This document shows positions 43,929 to 52,849 of a stretch of 64,000 bases of DNA, in pieces (the first letter of the stretch is position 1; every line of letters starts with the position of its first letter). Source of the stretch: Phycisphaerales bacterium PN19_bin_20 (GTDB taxonomy: Bacteria > Planctomycetota > Phycisphaerae > Phycisphaerales > UBA1924). The stretch covers positions 1 to 64,000 of the forward strand of contig JAJOLK010000006.1 in the NCBI GenBank assembly GCA_021173225.1. The letters run 5' to 3'. The notes under the pieces were generated by a model. That model saw only the letters and a list, made by a program, of their open reading frames with translations, made no database searches and was not told the origin of the DNA. The position numbers and the translations under genes are program-made.

Positions 43929-44830
43929 GGTCTATTCCTTCGTGTTGCTTTGCCCTGCCGCGGCCTTGATGCCACGGAACATGATGACGATACGACGGAC
44001 GGGAGCTATGTCCACCGGCCGACCATCGCCCGCGGGTTTTTCGCGGAACGGTCCCTACGTTCAGGCTTCAAATTATCCTCGTGGATGTGCCGTCTCTTGG
44101 GTGTTGGGGTATTCGATCAGGCGTCCGTGCGTTTGGAAAGCCAGTTTCTAACTGAACTCTTCCCGCTTCCGACTCCATGCGCGCCCTCGCCGCGCCTCAC
44201 CTTCGCCCGTCTTGAAGTCGATCCCCTCGCAATTTCGAAGCTGCCGCTCCAGCGCGGCGCGTTCATCCGGGCCCACCGTCCATGACCGTCGAGGACCTTG
44301 GCGGTGCTCTGCCGCCAGTAGTCTTCCTCGACCTTCACCGTGCACTCGCCCGTCACTGCAGCGCTGCAGCGCACCGACAGCCCCAAATCAGCACGCCGGA
44401 TCCACTATGCAAGCTCCGCCGTTGACCGCGCGTAATAGAACAGCGACGCCTTGCTCGTGCCCAAAGAGAACTCAGGATCGCGCCGAACCACCTGCTCGCC
44501 CGTCTCGTTCACGCGTCGGCTCGGGCTCCGGTCGGGCCGACCCCCCGACTCTTCCAAGCTCGTGAGCGCAGTCAATTCCGCACCGGTCGAGGGGGGGCTC
44601 AACCCCGCACTGGGTCGAACGCCATCCGCCCTGAGCGTCAAGTCCAGGCCCGATCAGCGCCTCGACAGCGCGACCATTGCCCCCCAGCACACCCTATCCA
44701 ATGAGCCAAAGACCCCAATCCCTTCCACTCGCGGCAAACCGAGCGCATTCTTCCTCAATTCACTGGCATTTGCCCCGGACCATCGGCACAATGTTCCTGT
44801 GGCGGACTGTCCAAAGCTGGCCAGCCTAGA
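43929..44830. other. 900-bp intergenic region, possible decayed gene
   Basis: No intact gene is recognised. On the minus strand around 44148-44380 two frames look coding-like in turn: GECTVKVEEDYWRQSTAKVLDGH and DERAALERQLRNCEGIDFKTGE. That pattern suggests a frameshifted small gene, but the family is not recognised. Confidence 0.35.
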
Positions 44831-45556
44831 TTGATCCGCCCGAGCAATCGCGCCGCCCACCTGGCGTTGTTCCGTAACCCGGCACGCACGAACCCAAGGA
44901 TCAAACGCTTGAAGAACGCCACCAGAGCCATTCGCTACGCCTTGCCCGCGCAAACTCCCGACCGAACGCCACCCGGAGCCGTGCTCTCGGCTCTTCTGCT
45001 CGCCGGGCTGGTTGTTACCAGCGCCCACGCCGGCGTCGTCTACAACGAGCCGGTCAACGGCGACGTCTCCGATAACCGTCTCGCGCCCACCGCCATCGCT
45101 CTTGCCCTGGGCAATAACTCCTTCTTCGGCGTCATCAGCGGCATCCGACTCGACGACACCATCGACCGCGACTACTTCACCATCACCATCCCCGCAGGCC
45201 AACGCCTCGAGTCCATCACCCTTGACAATTACATCTCCTCCGATCAGGCCGCCTTCATCGGCGTCGCCCCCGGGTCCACTTTCCCCTTCGCCCCCGATGA
45301 CGTCGGCCCCGAAGACCTTCTCGGCTTTGCGCTCTTCGGCGGAGACCTCGTCGGGCAGGACCTCCTGGCCGTCATAGGCATCAACGGCACGGGCTTCACC
45401 GGCGGCCTCGGCGCAGGCACCTATACCTTCTGGGTCCAGCAAATTGGCCCTCCCACTGAGTATTCCCTAAACTTCACGGTCGTTCCCACGCCCGCCGCCG
45501 CCGGATTGCTCGCCCTCGGCGCAATCACCTCGATGAGCCGCCGCCGCCGCCGCTGA
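44831..45556 (+). CDS. exported protein with PEP-CTERM-like tail (241 aa)
   Basis: An N-terminal region is followed by a signal sequence (GAVLSALLLAGLVVTSAHAGVVYNEPVNGD), then a beta-rich domain (DDTIDRDYFTITIPAGQRLESITLDNYISSDQAAF, GAGTYTFWVQQIGPPTEYSLNFTVV) resembling the DUF/PPC-type extracellular domains, and the C-terminal VPTPAAAGLLALGAITS then RRRRR sorting tail. The 35 residues before the signal sequence suggest a later start, possibly TTG near 44909. It is probably anchored at the surface or exported. Confidence 0.75.
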   Translation: MIRPSNRAAHLALFRNPARTNPRIKRLKNATRAIRYALPAQTPDRTPPGAVLSALLLAGLVVTSAHAGVVYNEPVNGDVSDNRLAPTAIALALGNNSFFGVISGIRLDDTIDRDYFTITIPAGQRLESITLDNYISSDQAAFIGVAPGSTFPFAPDDVGPEDLLGFALFGGDLVGQDLLAVIGINGTGFTGGLGAGTYTFWVQQIGPPTEYSLNFTVVPTPAAAGLLALGAITSMSRRRRR

Positions 45557-45927
45557 TGAGCGCTCAACCGGCCCCGACGGCGTTTGGCCAAGAATCAGTC
45601 AACACTGCGCAAGGACTTAACCAAGACGGTTCGCCCACTTCGGGCGCGCCGTCGTTCGCGTTCCGCCGCGGGCTAATCGTTCTGTGAAGATGGGCGAGAT
45701 GAGGGTCCGAAGATCTGCAAAAACCTCTCGATCAAGCCCGATTTTTCATCAGATTTCTTGAAACATGGGGTCTAATGACTCATGCTCACGCCTGTGTGGG
45801 GGGTGGGTCCATTCGACCGCTCCGATCACCGGCTCGATCCCTTAGGGGTCAGTCGTCGGGCAGTCCGCGTGGGGCCGCCCGGATCGGTGAGATCGTCGAA
45901 TAACAGCCTTGTTGAAGGAGTGTTTCA
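45557..45927. other. 371-bp intergenic region
   Basis: No gene, tRNA or strong hairpin is recognised; the promoter of the next gene presumably lies here. Confidence 0.4.
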
Positions 45928-46683
45928 ATGCGTATCGCTCTAACTACCGTCCTCGTGATCGCTGCCGCCGCGGCCCCGGCCATGGCCAGCAACCGCATCT
46001 TCAACTTCACCCGTGGGATGGCCGGCGACTACGGCATCAACGATGGTGGCGGCCGCGTCGACACCTTCACCAACACCTACAACACGGCGACCAGGCAGTT
46101 CAGCTTCTCGGTCACCTACCAGAACCAGATCACCGAAGGGTTCTGGCTGGCCGTCAGCCCCGGGCCGAACCCCAAGGGCCACTCCGGCGAGCTCGCCATG
46201 ATCTACTTCAACGCTTCCAACCCCGCCAACATCACCGCCAGCATCTACGCCTACAACGGCCTCAACGGCCCTAGCAGCTGGCAGGACGGCACCGCCCGCG
46301 CCGGCGTCCAGACCCCCGACTTCATCGGCGCTCTGGTCAACGGCGTCAACGCCAACATGGCCCGCACCGACGCCGCCGGCAGGCGCACCCTGAGCGTCTC
46401 CTTCAACGCCTCCAGCATCCAAAGCCACCTGCCCCTCGATCCCATCGATCGCGCCCGGAACGAGTGGACCGGCGTCTCCTTCAACACCAGCTACGGCATC
46501 TGGTTCCACAGCGTTGCTGGCCTCCAGAGCACCACCGACGGCTCGGGCCGCCTCACCAGCTGGTCCTTCAACAAGGAAGGCTGGATCGACGGCCAGAACT
46601 TCACCACCATCCCCACCCCCGGCGCTGCCGCGCTGCTGGGCCTGGGCGCTCTCGCCGCCGGGCGTCGTCGCCGCGCTGCCTGA
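45928..46683 (+). CDS. exported protein with PEP-CTERM-like tail (251 aa)
   Basis: AAGGAG precedes the ATG by 7 nt. A clear signal peptide (ALTTVLVIAAAAAPAMA) is followed by a beta-rich domain (YNTATRQFSFSVTYQNQITEGFWLAVSPGPNPKGHSGELAMIYF) and the end IPTPGAAALLGLGALAAGRRRR, the planctomycete PEP-CTERM-like signal. The protein should be processed and surface-retained. The central domain has no recognised family. A terminator hairpin follows at 46742. Confidence 0.85.
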   Translation: MRIALTTVLVIAAAAAPAMASNRIFNFTRGMAGDYGINDGGGRVDTFTNTYNTATRQFSFSVTYQNQITEGFWLAVSPGPNPKGHSGELAMIYFNASNPANITASIYAYNGLNGPSSWQDGTARAGVQTPDFIGALVNGVNANMARTDAAGRRTLSVSFNASSIQSHLPLDPIDRARNEWTGVSFNTSYGIWFHSVAGLQSTTDGSGRLTSWSFNKEGWIDGQNFTTIPTPGAAALLGLGALAAGRRRRAA

Positions 46684-46741
46684 GACTGACCTGACTTCCG
46701 CCGGAGCGGGCCCTTCGCCGCACCGGTCTTGATCCATCGCG

Positions 46742-46782
46742 ACCGCCCGTCGGCTCACCCCGGCGGGCGGTTGTCGTTTTGT
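46742..46782 (+). terminator. rho-independent-like terminator
   Basis: ACCGCCCG (46742-46749) pairs with CGGGCGGT (46764-46771) and is followed by TGTCGTTTTGT. It lies 58 bp after the sorting-tail gene. Confidence 0.6.
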
Positions 46783-46927
46783 CCCTTTGCACTCGCGCGT
46801 GTGGGGCAGGAATTGATCCTGCCATCAGTTCAACGCCCCAGCCCTCATCGCTTGTCTCTCATCGCTCCTCGCCCATCTCCGCCCCCTCCAATCTCGCCCT
46901 AAACCAACTCCGCCACTAAACTCGCCC

Positions 46928-48034
46928 ATGCACCACGCGCACTCGACCAACGGCACCCACGCCAGCACGCCCACCGTGCCCCCTTTCGTTGACCTCCGCT
47001 CCGACACCGTTACGCGCCCAACCCCCGCCATGCGTCAGGCCATCGCCACCGCCGAGGTCGGCGATGATGTCCTGGGCGACGACCCCACCGTCATCGCCCT
47101 TCAGCAGCGCATCGCCCACCTGCTGGGCAAGCCCGCGGCGTGCTTTGTGCCCAGCGGCACCATGGCCAACCAGACCGCCATCCGCGCGCAGACCGAGCCC
47201 GGCGACGAGATCATCTGCCACAAAGACTCGCACATCATCCACTACGAAACCGGCTCGCCCGCTGCACTCTCAGGCGTCATGATCGCCCCGCTCGACACAC
47301 CCCCAGGCGTCGAGCCGGGCCAATTCACGCCTGAGCAGATCGCCCCGCTGGTCCGCGCCCGCTCACACCACTTCGCCAACTCAAAGATGCTCCTGATCGA
47401 GAACACCCACAACCGCGGCGGCGGCTCTGTCTGGCCACTAGACCGCCTCGCCGCTTGCGCAAACGAAGCGCGCGGCAACGGGCTCATCGTCCACATCGAC
47501 GGCGCACGCCTCTGGAACGCCTGCGCTGCCAGCGGCCTCGCGCCCAGCGACTTCGCCCAGCACGCCGACACCATCAGCATCTGCTTTAGCAAGGGCCTTG
47601 GCGCGCCGGCGGGCTCCGCTGTAGTCGGCAGTGAGAAGACCATCGCCCGCGTCCACCGCTTCCGCAAAATGTTCGGCGGCAACATGCGCCAGGCCGGCAT
47701 CCTCGCCGCCGCCGCCATGCACGCGATGGATCACCACGTCACGCGCCTTACTGACGACCACGACCACGCACGCCAGCTCGGCGCGGCCCTCGCCGCCATC
47801 CCCGGCGTCACGCTCGCCTTCCCCGTCTACACCAACATGGTCTTCATCGATCTAGCAGCGAGCCTCGGAACCGCCGCCGCGCTGTGCGAGCGCCTTCGCG
47901 TCCACGGCGTGATCACCATGCCCGGCGGCCCGCAGCGCATGCGCCTGGTCTGCCACCTCGATGTCACCCCACAACGCCTCGCGCACGCCATCGAGGCCTT
48001 CCGCGCCTGCCTGATGCAGCCCGCGCGTGCGTGA
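46928..48034 (+). CDS. ltaE: low-specificity threonine aldolase family PLP enzyme
   Basis: VDLRSDTVTRPTPAMRQAIATAEVGDDVLGDDPTV is the family opening. FVPSGTMANQTAI, ENTHNRGGGSVWP, VHIDGARLWNA and the PLP-lysine box SICFSKGLGAPAGS follow. The enzyme splits L-threonine or L-allo-threonine to glycine and acetaldehyde. It is a soluble, normal-length protein transcribed alone; the start may be a few codons later because the first 15 residues are Thr/His-rich. Confidence 0.92.
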   Translation: MHHAHSTNGTHASTPTVPPFVDLRSDTVTRPTPAMRQAIATAEVGDDVLGDDPTVIALQQRIAHLLGKPAACFVPSGTMANQTAIRAQTEPGDEIICHKDSHIIHYETGSPAALSGVMIAPLDTPPGVEPGQFTPEQIAPLVRARSHHFANSKMLLIENTHNRGGGSVWPLDRLAACANEARGNGLIVHIDGARLWNACAASGLAPSDFAQHADTISICFSKGLGAPAGSAVVGSEKTIARVHRFRKMFGGNMRQAGILAAAAMHAMDHHVTRLTDDHDHARQLGAALAAIPGVTLAFPVYTNMVFIDLAASLGTAAALCERLRVHGVITMPGGPQRMRLVCHLDVTPQRLAHAIEAFRACLMQPARA

Positions 48035-48123
48035 TGCCCACGTCTGGAATCTCCGACCTTCCGCGTAAGTCTGAGGTCCCTTGCCTCTATCGCGCTTCGC
48101 GCACGCGCTCAGGAAAAACCGCC

Positions 48124-49869
48124 TCAGCGTTCACCGGCCTCGCGCAGCTTGACCACGCGCCGATAGTGCTCGCGAAACGCCAGCGTGTACGCCACCTTGG
48201 CCCGCGCGCCCTTGACCGGGTCGCGCCAGCGCCCAGTCGCATCGCTGAGCCGCTTGTAGTTCGCCTCGGTCATCGCCAGCCGCTCTGTCTGGCCCGTGGG
48301 CTTGCCCGATTGGTCAAGCACCTCGACCTCAGTTTCTGGCAGCGCGTAGAACAGCGCCTCCATCTCGTCTAAGGCCGTGGTGCCAAACTTGCCGGCACTC
48401 GCCATGGCCCGCGCCTCGACAAGCGCGTCCCACGCCGCCCGCTGCTGATGGCGGTTGTCGATCGCAAAGGCGCCCATCAGCGGGCCCAGCAGGTCGCGCC
48501 ACCCGCGCACCTTGGTGTCCATCGCGATGGCGAACGGGTCGGTCTTGTCAGCGAAGTGGGGGAGATACGCCGCGTAGAAACTCCGCTTGACCGGCATCCG
48601 GCGCAGGCGATATTCCAGCGGCCCGAGCACCACTTCCTGCGCGTTGCCCGCGTGGTCTTTGACCCTCACCGTCGGGTTCGCCCCGCCTGACGCCCCAGCT
48701 ATTACCCCGCCCTTCACTTGCTCGCGCGGCGCAAACTGCCAGAGCGCCTGCGCCTCATCGCTCAGGCAAAACTCCACAAACCTCCGCGCAAGCTCGGGGC
48801 TCCGCGCGCCGTTGACGATCGAGACCGGGTCCGCGTCGATATACGTCGCGCCGGGCGGATCAACGTAGCCAACCCGCCCCGTGCTTGGGTCTTGCCCCAC
48901 CAGCACCACGGCCTGCGCCTGACCGCGACCGTAAAAATCAATCGCCACGCCCGCCGCCGCCTCACCCTGGCTCACGTCCATCGGCGGCTGCGTGCTGCTG
49001 GCGGTGAAGTACCGCGCATTAGCGCTCATCTCTTGCAGCACGCGCCACCCGCGGATCCAGCCCTGGTTGTTCAGGATCGAGTCGTACAGCGTCGCCACAC
49101 TCCCGCTCTGACGGGGGTCAGAGAGCGCCAGCCGACCGGCCAGCTTAGGGTTGCCCAGCTCGGCAAAGCTCGTCGGCTCAGGCAGGCCAAGCTCTTGAAG
49201 CTGATCGCGATTGAAGACGATTCCGAAGCCCGAGAGCGCCGTCCCGAGCCAGAACTGATCCGGGTCGTACAGCCGCTCGATCCCCACTTTGTTCTCGCCG
49301 AAAGTTGTGTCCAAAAACGCTTGGCTAAAGCCCTCGCTGTTCGGCGTGTCACCCACCGGCGGGGCCGTCAGCCGAACGCGAACGTCCGTCGGCGTGCCAT
49401 TGACGCTCACGCGCATCACCAGCCCGCTCCGCACGGCGTTGTGCTCAAAGCTGCCCCCGCCCATGAACACATCAGGCAAGTCGGCACGCTTGGGGTCGAT
49501 GACCGCCTCAATGAGCGGGGCGGTCTCACCGCGCGCCGGGGCCTTGAGCTTCCGCGCCTCGCGCAAAGAGAACGCCCCCGCTGAGACCGCCGCCGACGCC
49601 TGGCTCTCAAGCTGCTTGCGGATGTCGCTGGTCCCGCCCGGGCTCCGCCAGTCGATCCGCGCAGCCGTGCCTTGCGTCCGCATGTGCCAGGCCTCGAATG
49701 CCCGCCCAAACTCAAAGCGGATCTGCTCGATGTGCGGGGTGATGACCACCAGCGTGGGCGTGCCGTCGGCGATCGCGGCCCGCTCGCGCCCGGCCTTCAG
49801 GCGCGCGCCAATCGGCACCGCCAACAGCACCAGCATGCACAACCCAAGCACGATCGGCGCAACACGCAT
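48124..49869 (-). CDS. extracellular solute-binding protein (iron(III)-type), long form (581 aa)
   Basis: An N-terminal hydrophobic segment (VAPIVLGLCMLVLLAVPIGARL) acts as signal or anchor. TLVVITPHIEQIRFEFGRAFEAWHMRTQG, DVFMGGGSFEHN, ALSGFGIVFNRDQLQELGLPEPTSFAELGNPKLAGRLALSDPRQSGSVATLYDSI and GVAIDFYGRGQAQAVV match ABC-importer binding proteins of the Fe3+/polyamine class. The length (581) is well over the usual 340-400; the C-terminal 180 residues are an added helical region. No permease or ATPase gene is in the neighbourhood, so the partner is elsewhere. Confidence 0.85.
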   Translation of the reverse strand: MRVAPIVLGLCMLVLLAVPIGARLKAGRERAAIADGTPTLVVITPHIEQIRFEFGRAFEAWHMRTQGTAARIDWRSPGGTSDIRKQLESQASAAVSAGAFSLREARKLKAPARGETAPLIEAVIDPKRADLPDVFMGGGSFEHNAVRSGLVMRVSVNGTPTDVRVRLTAPPVGDTPNSEGFSQAFLDTTFGENKVGIERLYDPDQFWLGTALSGFGIVFNRDQLQELGLPEPTSFAELGNPKLAGRLALSDPRQSGSVATLYDSILNNQGWIRGWRVLQEMSANARYFTASSTQPPMDVSQGEAAAGVAIDFYGRGQAQAVVLVGQDPSTGRVGYVDPPGATYIDADPVSIVNGARSPELARRFVEFCLSDEAQALWQFAPREQVKGGVIAGASGGANPTVRVKDHAGNAQEVVLGPLEYRLRRMPVKRSFYAAYLPHFADKTDPFAIAMDTKVRGWRDLLGPLMGAFAIDNRHQQRAAWDALVEARAMASAGKFGTTALDEMEALFYALPETEVEVLDQSGKPTGQTERLAMTEANYKRLSDATGRWRDPVKGARAKVAYTLAFREHYRRVVKLREAGER

Positions 49870-50040
49870 AAGGGAATCGTACAGGCCCTGCAGCGTAAAG
49901 ACTCATGCCAACCAAACTCATCCGCAAGTGTGCCCGAACCCCGTCCCGGCGCACGTCCCGACGCACGTCCAGTCGCCGTCCAACGCCCGATCTCGCCCCG
50001 CAACCCTGCGACCCAACGCCCCGCGCTAAGCTCCCCGCCT

Positions 50041-51951
50041 ATGCCCAGCGCCACCTTCGCCAAGCCTCACACCGGCACCGTCACCCTCTGGTCCGGCACG
50101 CTCATCCCGACCGCCCGCGAGGCCCCTAGCGATGCCGAGAGCCCCTCGCACATCCTGCTCTCGCGCGCCGGTTACATCCGCAAGCTCGGCGCAGGCATCT
50201 ATGACTACCTGCCCCTGGGCTGGCGCGTCCTCCGCAAAGTCAGCCAGATCGTCCGCGAGGAAATGGACGCCGCCGGTGCCACCGAGCTGCTCCTGCCCGC
50301 CCTGATCCCCACCGAGCTCTACGCCGGCACACGCCGTGACGTTGACTATGGCGACCTGCTCTTCAAGCTGACCGACCGCAAGGGCGGCACCTACGCCCTG
50401 GGCCCCACCCACGAAGAGCCCATCACCGAGCTGGTCAAGGGCTCGGTCACCAGCTACAAGCAGCTTCCCATCAACCTTTACCAGATCCAGACCAAGTACC
50501 GTGACGAAGCCCGCCCGCGCTCAGGCCTGCTCCGCGGACGCGAGTTCATCATGAAGGACGCCTACTCCTTCCACACCGCCGTTGACGGGCCCGGCGGCCT
50601 GGGCGAAACCTACGACAAAATGCACCAGGCCTACTCCAACGTCTTCAAACGCTGCGGGCTCGACTTCACCCCCGTCGAAGCCGAGGCCGGGCCCATCGGC
50701 GGCTCAGCGTCGCACGAGTTCATGGTCAACGCCGAATCCGGCGAAGACACCATCCTAAAGTGCCCCGCCACCGGCTACGCCGCCAACGTTGAAAAATGCG
50801 AGATCGGCCCACGCAACGCCCCCAGCAAGGGCTACTTCGCGGGCGACCCATCCGGCGCGCTCGATGAAGTCCACACCCCCGGCTGCCCGGGCATTGAAGA
50901 CGTCGCCAAGTTCACCAAGGTCAAGCCGCAGAACATGCTCAAGAGCGTGCTCTTCCACGTCAAGAGCACACCCGAGCAGCTCGAGAAGTTCGGCGAGGAG
51001 TACATCCTTGCCGTCGTCCGTGGCGACCATGACGTCAACGAAGGCAAGGTCCGCGACGCCGCAGGAGTGGGGGGCATAGAGCTGGCCGACCCCGCCAAGG
51101 CCGCCGCCGTCGGCTTCGCCATCGGATTCATCTCGCCCCGCGCCGCACGCAACGCCGATGGCTCCGCCAAGAAGGGCGTCCTGCTCCTGGTTGATCGTGA
51201 CGTCGCCCTCAGCTACGACGACGCCGCCAACAAGCCACGCTTCTGGATGACCGGCGGCAACAAAAAAGACTATCATGTCAAGCACTTCAACTGGCAGCGC
51301 GACCTCGGCACAGACCCGCTCAACGCCACGCCCCACAAGCCCGACACACACCCCGCCGCCGGCCTTCGCAGCACAGATAACTTCATCATCGTCGCTGACG
51401 TTCGCAACGCCCTCGCCGGCGACCCCTCGCCCCGCGCCGCAGGCACGGCCCTCGTCACCGGCCGCGGCATCGAGGTCGGCCACATCTTCAAGCTCGGCAC
51501 CAAATACTCCGACGCCATGGGCTTCAAGATTCTCAACGCACAGCAGCAGAGTCAGAGCGTGATCATGGGCTGCTACGGCATCGGCGTCTCACGCGCCATG
51601 GCCGCCAGTGTTGAACAGAACCACGACGCCGACGGCATCATCTGGCCCGTGGGCATCGCGCCCTACCACGTCATCATCCAAACCCTCAAGCCCGAGCACA
51701 TCCCCACCGCCAAAGACCTCGCCGCCCGCCTCGGCGCCGCAGGAATCGACGTGCTCATCGACGATCGCGACGAGCGCCCCGGCGTGAAGTTCAAAGACGC
51801 CGACCTCCTTGGCATCCCCGTCCGCCTGGTGCTCGGCGACAAGGCCCTGGCTGAGAACGCCGTGGAGTTCAAGGCCCGTAACAGCAAGGACAAACCAGTC
51901 AACATCCCGACCGAGCAGATCGTCGACCACGTCGTCACCGCCCTGACGTGA
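50041..51951 (+). CDS. proS: proline--tRNA ligase
   Basis: From ATG 50041: SHILLSRAGYIRKLGAGIYDYLPLGWRVLRKVSQIVREEMDAAGATELLLPALIPTELY is class II motif 1 and surroundings; LGPTHEEPITELVKG, YQIQTKYRDEARPRSGLLRGREFIMKDAYSFH (motif 2), an inserted editing-like domain, then GCYGIGVSRAMAA (motif 3) and the anticodon-binding domain. The bacterial-type ProRS is about 570-640 residues, fitting 636. The track start at 49672 lies in the coding strand of the previous gene and is rejected. Confidence 0.96.
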   Translation: MPSATFAKPHTGTVTLWSGTLIPTAREAPSDAESPSHILLSRAGYIRKLGAGIYDYLPLGWRVLRKVSQIVREEMDAAGATELLLPALIPTELYAGTRRDVDYGDLLFKLTDRKGGTYALGPTHEEPITELVKGSVTSYKQLPINLYQIQTKYRDEARPRSGLLRGREFIMKDAYSFHTAVDGPGGLGETYDKMHQAYSNVFKRCGLDFTPVEAEAGPIGGSASHEFMVNAESGEDTILKCPATGYAANVEKCEIGPRNAPSKGYFAGDPSGALDEVHTPGCPGIEDVAKFTKVKPQNMLKSVLFHVKSTPEQLEKFGEEYILAVVRGDHDVNEGKVRDAAGVGGIELADPAKAAAVGFAIGFISPRAARNADGSAKKGVLLLVDRDVALSYDDAANKPRFWMTGGNKKDYHVKHFNWQRDLGTDPLNATPHKPDTHPAAGLRSTDNFIIVADVRNALAGDPSPRAAGTALVTGRGIEVGHIFKLGTKYSDAMGFKILNAQQQSQSVIMGCYGIGVSRAMAASVEQNHDADGIIWPVGIAPYHVIIQTLKPEHIPTAKDLAARLGAAGIDVLIDDRDERPGVKFKDADLLGIPVRLVLGDKALAENAVEFKARNSKDKPVNIPTEQIVDHVVTALT

Positions 51952-52046
51952 CCCTTCGCCTGCGTCTAACGGGGGGCGGGTTTTAAACCCACCGTACCTC
52001 TTAATCCCTTGCTCGCTCAATCCCTGGCTCCCCGCATCCTTCCCAT

Positions 52047-52568
52047 TTGTCCCCTCCCGGTTATGTAATCTTGGACGCCACCGCGCCACCGCTCATTGAG
52101 TCGGCCCGCGCGCTCTTCATTGAATACGCGATGAGCATCGCCCACCTCGCCTCGGGCTCGCTCGACCAGCAGCGCTTCACGCACGAGCTCGCCAACCTCC
52201 CCGGCTATTACGCACCGCCCCGTGGCATCATCCTCATCGCCGCTCACATCCCTGGCCCACCTCACCCCTTCGCCTGCGCCGCGCTCCGCCCGCTTGACGC
52301 CGTCGATCGCAACGCGCCGCCAACCGTCGCCGAGGTTAAGCGGATGTACGTTCGCCCGGGCCACCGTGGCCGCGGCATCGGCGCCTCGCTGCTCTCGATC
52401 TTGACGTACCACGCCCGCACCGCCGGCTACAGCACCCTCAAGCTCAATACCTCAGCGGAGATGACCCAGGCCATCAAGCTCTACCGCGCCGCCGGCTTCA
52501 CCCCCTGCGACCGCTACAACCAAGACCCAGACCCAACCACGCTCTACTTCGAACGCTCACTGACCTGA
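52047..52568 (+). CDS. GNAT family N-acetyltransferase (173 aa)
   Basis: The acetyl-CoA signature VKRMYVRPGHRGRGIGASLLSILTYHARTAGY (R-x-x-G-x-G/A) and the closing KLYRAAGFTPCDRYNQDPDPTTLYFERSL define a GNAT. An upstream segment (FACAALRPLDA) is the beta-strand pair of the fold. The acceptor is unknown. The only start upstream of the fold is a TTG at 52047, with no Shine-Dalgarno, so the N-terminus is uncertain. A terminator hairpin follows the stop. Confidence 0.85.
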   Translation: MSPPGYVILDATAPPLIESARALFIEYAMSIAHLASGSLDQQRFTHELANLPGYYAPPRGIILIAAHIPGPPHPFACAALRPLDAVDRNAPPTVAEVKRMYVRPGHRGRGIGASLLSILTYHARTAGYSTLKLNTSAEMTQAIKLYRAAGFTPCDRYNQDPDPTTLYFERSLT

Positions 52569-52597
52569 CCGCCTCTGACTCGCGTGAGGCCGGTTTT
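52569..52597 (+). terminator. rho-independent terminator after GNAT gene
   Basis: GCCTC (52571-52575) and GAGGC (52586-52590), extended by CC/GG pairs, are followed directly by TTTT. It starts immediately after the stop codon. Confidence 0.55.
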
Positions 52598-52849
52598 CAT
52601 CCTGCCATCGGGCCGCAGGCCAAACCCTCATCACCCTTGACTTCGCGCTCCTCACCCCTCTCCGACACTCTGATTTACATAACGTTGATTATAGGACCTT
52701 TCGCAGCGCGCCCAATCACACCATAATTCAACCTCAAACCACCGTCCCACCAACACCAACTCGCCCCCCTCCCACATCGGCCAGACCGCTCGCCGCGCTC
52801 CATCAGCATCGCGCGCCAGCACGCCTCCAACCGGCAACACTTCCCGACT

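Noticed and set aside
49672-50040. Long N-terminal extension of the proS ORF
   Set aside because: It lies antisense within the solute-binding protein gene, has no family similarity, and ATG 50041 begins the ProRS fold.
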